DNA of 64,000 nt from Arthrobacter sp. zg-Y1171 (GTDB lineage: Bacteria > Actinomycetota > Actinomycetes > Actinomycetales > Micrococcaceae), in NCBI RefSeq assembly GCF_025244845.1, contig NZ_CP104264.1, forward strand, positions 2,108,001 to 2,172,000, given 5' to 3'. The notes beneath the pieces are model-generated. The model was not told where the DNA came from. It was given only the letters and a program-made list of their open reading frames with translations, and did no database searches. Position 1 is the stretch's first letter. Each line of letters opens with the position of its first letter. Positions 59,133 through 64,000 of this stretch are shown here, in pieces. Position numbers and translations under genes: made by a program.

Positions 59133-61750
59133 AGGAGCTTTGGCCCGGCGTTTCCGCCGCCTGGTCCACGTTTGTCCACGTTCCCTCCACCGCCGCCGTC
59201 GACGTCGCCGGCTCCGTGCGCAAGTGGCACATCCTCGACAACGGCCCTGACCTGGCCGCCGCCGGGGTTGAACCGGCCGGAACCCTGCTCTGCGTGCACG
59301 GCAACCCCACCTGGTCCTATCTCTGGCGCACCCTGCTGGCTGCCGGCGCTTCCGCCGACAAGCCGTGGCGCGTAGTGGCCGTTGACCAGCTGGATATGGG
59401 CTTCTCCGAGCGCACCGGTGCCTTCCGGCGGCTGGAGGACCGGATCACCGACCTCGGCAACCTCACGGACACGCTGGGGATCACGGGTCCCGTGGTCACT
59501 GTCGGCCATGACTGGGGCGGCGTGATTTCCCTGGGCTGGGCGCTGCGGCACCGCCGCCAGCTGGCCGGCGTCGTCCTGACCAACACCGCTGTGCATCCGG
59601 CCGGCTACTCGCTGCCGCCGGCCCTGAAGCTGGCCCTGCATCCGGCCGTCCACCCCTGGGGCACGCGCAGCACCGATGCCTTTATCCGGGTCACGCATTC
59701 CCTCGCGCAGCCCGCACACCCGGCTCCCGTGCGGGAGGCCTTCGCGCTGCCGTACCGCGGTGCGGCCCGCCGGCAGGGCGTCGCGAACTTCGTTGCCGAC
59801 ATTCCCGCCGTCGATTCCCACCCGAGCTGGCGCGCGCTGAACACCGTAGCCGAGGGCATCCGCCGGCTCAACGTTCCCTCGCTGGTTCTCTGGGGTCCTC
59901 GGGATCCGGTCTTTTCCGACCGCTACCTGCGCGACCTGCTGGAGCGGCTGCCGGAATCCTCCGTGCACCGGTTCGAGGGTGCGGGGCACCTGCTTCCCGA
60001 AGACGTCGACATCGCCTCCCCCGTCTTCGCCTGGCTGCGGACGGCCGTCGAAGAGCCTGCGGATTCCGCCCTCCGGCGCACTGAGCCGTTCCGCCCCATG
60101 CTTGCCGAGCTGGATGAGCGGGCGCGCGATACGAGCCCCGCCGTCGTCGACATGGCACCGCTGGGCGGAGGCGAAGGCACGGCCCCGCGCACCTTGTCCT
60201 GGGCGGGGCTTGCGGAACGCGTGAATGCCCTCGCTGCGGGTCTCGCCGCGGCCGGCGTGCGTCCCGGAACCCGGGTGAACCTGCTGGTTCCGCCCGGCAT
60301 TGAACTGACCTCGCTGATTTACGCGTGCCTGCGCCTGAACGCCGTCATCGTGGTGGCCGACGCCGGCCTCGGCACCAAGGGACTCGGCCGCGCCATCAAG
60401 GGCGCCGGTCCGGCGTTCCTGATCGGCATCGACCGGGCGCTGATCGGTGCCCGGGCGCTGGGCTGGCCGGGAACCCGGATCAGCGTGTCCGAGCTGTCTC
60501 CGGCCCGCAAACGGCTGCTGGGTGTGCGGCATTCCGTCGAGGGTCTCATTGCCGACGGTTCCGGCTCCGAAGCGCCGTGGTATCCCGCGGACCCCGACGC
60601 CGACGCCGCCGTCCTGTTCACCTCCGGCTCGACGGGCCCGGCCAAGGGCGTGGTGTACACGCACCGGCAGCTGGCCGCGATGCGCGACGCCATCAAGGAC
60701 ACCTATAACCTCCGTGCCGGGACCTCGCTGGTGGCAGGCTTCGCGCCGTTCGCCCTGCTGGGGCCGGCGCTGGGGGCAACGTCAGTGACTCCGGACATGG
60801 ACGTCACCTCCCCGCGCACCCTGACCGCGGCAGCCCTGGCTGATGCCGCCGTCGCCGTGGATGCCACCACCATCTTTGCTTCCCCTGCGGCGCTGACCAA
60901 CGTGCTGGCCACGTCCGGCCAACTGGACGCTGCACAGCGGGCCGCACTGGCACAGGTGGAACTGCTGCTTTCCGCCGGCGCCCCGATAGCCGAGCCGCTT
61001 CTGGCCCAGGTGCAGGATCTGGTGCCGAAGGCGTCCCTGCACACCCCGTACGGCATGACCGAAGCGCTGCCGGTCACCGACATCAGCCTCGAGGGCATCC
61101 GTGCCGCGGGTGCCGGCAACGGCGTCTGCGTGGGCATCCCGGTGTCCCGGGCCGACGTGGCCATCGCCGAAGTCTTGCCGGACGGCTCGGTCGGCAACAA
61201 ACCGCTGACCGTCGCGAACCGCACCGGTGAAATCCTGGTCAGCGCCCCGCACGTCAAGGACCGCTACGACCGGCTCTGGATCACGGAACGCCACAGTTCC
61301 TCCATTGACGGCTGGCACCGCACCGGCGACGTCGGCCACTTCGACGATGAGGGCCGGCTGTGGGTCGAGGGCCGCCTGGGGCACATCCTCACCACTGCGG
61401 ACGGTGTCCGGACTCCGGTGGCAGCCGAGCAGGCGGCCGAGACGGTCGACGGCGTAGGCAGGGTGGCGCTGGTCGGCGTCGGACCCGCGGGTGCCCAGGT
61501 GCCCGTGGCCGTGCTCGAAACGGAACCGCCCGCCCGCCGGGCCGGAACCGCGACTCCGGCGCTGACCGCAGCTGTGCGGTCCCGCGTGGCCGAGCTGGTG
61601 GGGCTCGATCTGGCGGCGGTACTGGTGCTGCCGCAGATGCCCACCGATATCCGGCACAATTCCAAGATCGACCGCACCGCGTTGGCGGACTGGGCCTCCC
61701 GGCTGCTCGCCGGCGGTCCGGTGCCGAGCCTGGGCAAGGGACGGCGATGA
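59126..61750 (+). CDS. oleBC: OleBC fusion: beta-lactone decarboxylase plus beta-lactone synthetase
   Basis: The 874-residue protein joins two steps. Residues about 12-330 are OleB, a haloalkane-dehalogenase-like alpha/beta fold with HGNPTWSYLW, the aspartate nucleophile Asp129 in GHDWGGV and the late His in GAGHLLPED. It decarboxylates the cis-beta-lactone to the alkene. Residues about 345-874 are OleC, an AMP-binding enzyme with LFTSGSTGPAKGVVYTH near 496-512, TPYGMTEALP and a C-terminal NSKIDRTAL. It forms the lactone from the beta-hydroxy acid with ATP. The oleBC fusion is characteristic of actinobacteria such as Micrococcus. GTG at 59126 follows GATGGAG and overlaps oleA by seven bases. 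Confidence 0.94.
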   Translation: MVEELWPGVSAAWSTFVHVPSTAAVDVAGSVRKWHILDNGPDLAAAGVEPAGTLLCVHGNPTWSYLWRTLLAAGASADKPWRVVAVDQLDMGFSERTGAFRRLEDRITDLGNLTDTLGITGPVVTVGHDWGGVISLGWALRHRRQLAGVVLTNTAVHPAGYSLPPALKLALHPAVHPWGTRSTDAFIRVTHSLAQPAHPAPVREAFALPYRGAARRQGVANFVADIPAVDSHPSWRALNTVAEGIRRLNVPSLVLWGPRDPVFSDRYLRDLLERLPESSVHRFEGAGHLLPEDVDIASPVFAWLRTAVEEPADSALRRTEPFRPMLAELDERARDTSPAVVDMAPLGGGEGTAPRTLSWAGLAERVNALAAGLAAAGVRPGTRVNLLVPPGIELTSLIYACLRLNAVIVVADAGLGTKGLGRAIKGAGPAFLIGIDRALIGARALGWPGTRISVSELSPARKRLLGVRHSVEGLIADGSGSEAPWYPADPDADAAVLFTSGSTGPAKGVVYTHRQLAAMRDAIKDTYNLRAGTSLVAGFAPFALLGPALGATSVTPDMDVTSPRTLTAAALADAAVAVDATTIFASPAALTNVLATSGQLDAAQRAALAQVELLLSAGAPIAEPLLAQVQDLVPKASLHTPYGMTEALPVTDISLEGIRAAGAGNGVCVGIPVSRADVAIAEVLPDGSVGNKPLTVANRTGEILVSAPHVKDRYDRLWITERHSSSIDGWHRTGDVGHFDDEGRLWVEGRLGHILTTADGVRTPVAAEQAAETVDGVGRVALVGVGPAGAQVPVAVLETEPPARRAGTATPALTAAVRSRVAELVGLDLAAVLVLPQMPTDIRHNSKIDRTALADWASRLLAGGPVPSLGKGRR

Positions 61751-62745
61751 GCTCCGCCGTCCTGCCTCCCCGGAATGTCCTCGTCACCGGTGCCAGCGGC
61801 CTGCTGGGCGGCGCCGTGGCGGACCTGCTGGAAGCCAAGGGCCACAAGGTCCGCACGTTCCAGCGCCGGCCGGGAGTCCCGGGCCGGGACTCCGTGGCCG
61901 GGTCCGTTGCGGATCCCGCTGCTGCTGCCCGCGCCGTGGACGGGATGGACGCAGTAATCCATCTCGCCGCGAAGGTTTCCTTTACCGGCGAGTGGCATGA
62001 GTTCGAGGAAACCAACATCGTTGGTACGCAGGTCCTGCTGCAGGCTGCGCAGGCGGCCGGGGTCCGCGACGTCGTCTTCGTGTCCTCTCCGTCCGTGGCG
62101 CACTTCGGCGAACCGATTGCCGGTGCCGGTGCGGGTACTGCAGATCCGTCCCGTGCCCGCGGCTTCTACGCCGCGTCCAAGGCCCAGGCCGAGCTCATTG
62201 CGCTGGCGCAGAACTCCTCCGATTTCCGGGTCACTGCCATCCGCCCGCATATCGTCTGGGGGCCCGGCGATACGCAGCTGGTGGAACGCGTGATCGACCG
62301 TGCCCGGTCCGGCCGGCTGCCGCTGCTGGATGCCGGTGCTGCGCTGATCGACACCACGTATATCGACAACGCGGCGGCAGCCATTGTCCGCGGGCTCGAG
62401 CGGATGGATGCCGCGGCCGGCCGTGCCCTCGTGGTGACTAACGGACAGCCGAGGCCGGTAGGGGAACTGATTGCCGGGATCTGTGCCGCCGCTGGAGTGG
62501 CTGCACCGGGCTGGAGCGTTCCCGGCAAGGTTGCCCGCGGCGCCGGAAGCCTGATCGAGAAGGCATGGCTGGTGGCCGGCCGGCGGGGTCTGGTCCATGA
62601 CGAGCCGCCCATGACCCGCTTCCTTGCCGAGCAGCTCTCGACGTCGCACTGGTTTGACCAGCGCGAAACCCGCGAAGTGCTGGACTGGACGCCCGAAGTT
62701 TCGATTGAAGACGGCATGATCCGGCTTGCCCGGCACTACTCCTAG
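61747..62745 (+). CDS. oleD: OleD, 2-alkyl-3-ketoalkanoic acid reductase
   Basis: The 332-residue extended-SDR enzyme reduces the OleA product with NAD(P)H to a 2-alkyl-3-hydroxy acid, the substrate of OleC. The coenzyme loop TGASGLLGG is at residues 14-22. VSSPSVAHFG holds the catalytic Ser, and YAASK holds Tyr141 and Lys145. The 3-beta-HSD-like pattern continues with RPHIVWGPGD and DTTYIDNAA. ATG at 61747 overlaps the oleBC stop (ATGA). The TAG stop forms part of a TAGGAT hexamer that seems to drive the next gene. Confidence 0.94.
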   Translation: MSSAVLPPRNVLVTGASGLLGGAVADLLEAKGHKVRTFQRRPGVPGRDSVAGSVADPAAAARAVDGMDAVIHLAAKVSFTGEWHEFEETNIVGTQVLLQAAQAAGVRDVVFVSSPSVAHFGEPIAGAGAGTADPSRARGFYAASKAQAELIALAQNSSDFRVTAIRPHIVWGPGDTQLVERVIDRARSGRLPLLDAGAALIDTTYIDNAAAAIVRGLERMDAAAGRALVVTNGQPRPVGELIAGICAAAGVAAPGWSVPGKVARGAGSLIEKAWLVAGRRGLVHDEPPMTRFLAEQLSTSHWFDQRETREVLDWTPEVSIEDGMIRLARHYS

Positions 62746-62748
62746 GAT
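62743..62748 (+). promoter_or_regulatory. Predicted leaderless promoter -10 overlapping the oleD stop
   Basis: TAGGAT begins with the oleD TAG stop codon and is followed by GATCCC and the GTG start at 62755, the same spacing as at yaaA. Confidence 0.5.
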
Positions 62749-62754
62749 GATCCC

Positions 62755-63573
62755 GTGAAAAGCCTGCAGACGATCGAGTCCTGGCCCGTCGACCACGCCG
62801 CTGCCGCCGTCGTAGGCGTTGACGGCGAGGTGCTGGGAACCGCCGGCGACCAGGACCTCCGTTTTCGGCTGGCGTCAGTCACCAAGCTGCTGAGCGCATA
62901 CGCCGTTCTGGTGTCCCTCGATGAGGGAGCCTTGGAACTCGATCAGCCTGCGGGCCCCGAGGGATCCACCGTCCGGCATCTGCTGGCCCATTCCGGCGGC
63001 TACGACTTCGGCGAGCGCACCGTCCGCTACACCCCCGGTACCCGGCGCCTGTATTCCAACGCGGGTTTTGAGGTACTCGGAGAGACACTGGAGCAGGCTA
63101 CGGGCATGGCCTTCGGGGAATACCTGCGGGAAGGCGTGCTGGTTCCGCTGGGCATGTCTTCCACAACACTGGAGGGCTCCCCCGCTGCCGGTGCCGTCTC
63201 CACGGCTGCGGACCTCAGCAGGTTTGCTGCCGAGCTGCAGGCTCCCACGCTCACGGATCCGGGCCGGTTGACGGAAGCCACGCAGGTGGTCTTTCCCGGC
63301 CTGGCGGGAGTGCTTCCCGGTTTCGGCCGGCAGAACGAGAACGACTGGGGTCTCGGTTTCGAGATCCGTGCCCAGAAGTCTCCGCACTGGACCGGTGCCA
63401 ACAGCTCGCCGGCCGCTTTCGGGCACTTCGGCCAGTCGGGCACTTTCCTCTGGGTGGATCCTGCGGCTCGTGCTGCTGCTGTCTGCCTTACCGACCGCGA
63501 TTTCGGTCCTTGGGCTGCCGAGGTGTGGCCTCCCTTTACCGACGGGGTCCTTGCGGAGCTGGCGGACCGGTAG
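62755..63573 (+). CDS. Serine hydrolase of the beta-lactamase / penicillin-binding fold
   Basis: This 272-residue protein has the class C beta-lactamase-like (PF00144-type) domain. The nucleophile motif is SVTK (Ser41, Lys44), the second motif YSN (100-102), and the third HFGQSG near residue 222. No signal peptide is visible, so it acts in the cytosol, unlike cell-wall enzymes of this fold; cytosolic members are often esterases. It starts ten bases after oleD in the same direction and may be cotranscribed with it, but it also has its own leaderless-type promoter. A link with olefin metabolism is not established. Confidence 0.88.
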   Translation: MKSLQTIESWPVDHAAAAVVGVDGEVLGTAGDQDLRFRLASVTKLLSAYAVLVSLDEGALELDQPAGPEGSTVRHLLAHSGGYDFGERTVRYTPGTRRLYSNAGFEVLGETLEQATGMAFGEYLREGVLVPLGMSSTTLEGSPAAGAVSTAADLSRFAAELQAPTLTDPGRLTEATQVVFPGLAGVLPGFGRQNENDWGLGFEIRAQKSPHWTGANSSPAAFGHFGQSGTFLWVDPAARAAAVCLTDRDFGPWAAEVWPPFTDGVLAELADR

Positions 63574-63584
63574 CGTTCTGCCTG

Positions 63585-64000
63585 CTACGCGGCCCAAACC
63601 AGGTCCACGATGCAGGCTTCCAGGAAACCCTTCGGGGGCGGCTTGCCTCCCGTCCGATCGCCAGCGCTGTCCTCGGCCCTGCTTCCGGGGAGCGGAGGCG
63701 CCGTGGACCGGTAGGTGTGCCCTGTTGGGGTGGTGGTCTCGACGGTTTGCGGTGTAGTTGATCCCGGCGGCGGATCGAGCGTTTGCGCCTTCCAATCGGG
63801 TGCTTCCTTAGCCTGGTTGCATGCCTCGCAGAGTCCCTGACCGTTCGCAGTGCTGGTCTCCCCGCCGTCACGGTGCGGGCGAATATGGTCGAGATGCCGA
63901 ATCGGTGCCCCGCACCACTGCATTCGGCAGGTCTGGTCGCGAGCCGCGATAAACCGTCCCAGCGAAGCCGGGAACAAGCGCGCCCGGGAATCCATAGCGA
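63585..64000 (-). CDS. HNH endonuclease of the DUF222/13E12 type (N-terminal part outside window)
   Basis: The frame is open from the TAG at 63585 to the window edge, so only the C-terminal part is present. It contains the HNH nuclease motif: [19 protein letters not shown], then [20 protein letters not shown], with four cysteines for structural zinc and the catalytic His-Asn-His set. A Pro/Thr-rich tail follows. Such genes occur in many copies in Arthrobacter and mycobacteria, usually after a DUF222 domain. Their function is unknown and they are suspected mobile or selfish elements. Confidence 0.85.
   Translation of the reverse strand, partial: AMDSRARLFPASLGRFIAARDQTCRMQWCGAPIRHLDHIRPHRDGGETSTANGQGLCEACNQAKEAPDWKAQTLDPPPGSTTPQTVETTTPTGHTYRSTAPPLPGSRAEDSAGDRTGGKPPPKGFLEACIVDLVWAA

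Noticed and set aside
58931..60664. 577-codon minus-strand frame opposite oleBC
   Set aside because: Low-complexity Gly/Arg/Gln-rich translation without motifs; the OleBC frame has all catalytic residues.
63585..64000. HNH endonuclease as part of a defence island
   Set aside because: It is the common DUF222/13E12-like type found scattered in Arthrobacter, and no other defence gene is in the window.

Overview
The window is high-GC actinobacterial chromosome, most like Arthrobacter or a close Micrococcaceae relative. The evidence is the smc-ftsY-amtB-glnB-ffh-rpsP-khpA-rimM-trmD-rplS-lepB-rnhB-DUF2469-yraN-comM-dprA-xerC block, a FasR-fabDH-acpP-fabF operon beside homodimeric aceE, mptB and DUF3145, an ole cluster with fused oleBC, many GTG/TTG starts and many GTGA/ATGA overlaps. 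Genes are tightly packed, with strong hairpin terminators at most convergent junctions. I see no prophage, transposase, CRISPR array or rRNA.

Layout. 0-4 kb: a cut DUF3224 gene, two convergent membrane glycosyltransferases (GT87 and MptB) and a small membrane protein. 4-10 kb: orn, tRNA-His, acyl-CoA dehydrogenase, def, long-form GAPDH and an MFS exporter. 10-14 kb: RNase P RNA, yaaA, an RNase HI-VOC fusion, a coiled-coil zinc-ribbon-like protein and a Nif3-like protein. 14-19 kb: msrA, cysK-cysE, gnd, a beta-lactamase-like lipoprotein and tRNA-Val. 19-24 kb: a translationally coupled DUF3052-peroxiredoxin-Sir2 operon divergent from aceE. 24-30 kb: a decayed carboxyltransferase gene, then fasR and fabD-fabH-acpP-fabF.

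30-36 kb: DUF3145, xerC, an Ogt-like protein, dprA, comM, yraN and an SDR. 36-39 kb: a sortase-anchored wall protein, then a compact divergent pair (2H phosphoesterase and GNAT). 38-44 kb: the ribosome and secretion block (rnhB, two lepB, rplS, trmD, rimM, khpA, rpsP). 44-47 kb: accessory genes, namely a two-domain VOC protein with repeated operator-like sites and a Nudix-hydrolase-GNAT group in which two enzymes have lost catalytic residues. 47-58 kb: ffh, glnB-amtB, ftsY, an MFS-amidotransferase pair and smc. 58-64 kb: oleA-oleBC-oleD for long-chain olefin synthesis, a serine hydrolase and the end of an HNH endonuclease gene.

The most informative observations are these: a shared 17-bp element upstream of fasR and fabD; two near-identical 17-bp sites flanking the start of the VOC gene; a repeated TAnnnT-N6/7-start codon arrangement indicating leaderless mRNAs; an O6-alkylguanine alkyltransferase with Thr at the acceptor-Cys position; and a carboxyltransferase pseudogene. 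Everything was read by eye: family names are recognition from motifs, and promoters and operators are predictions.
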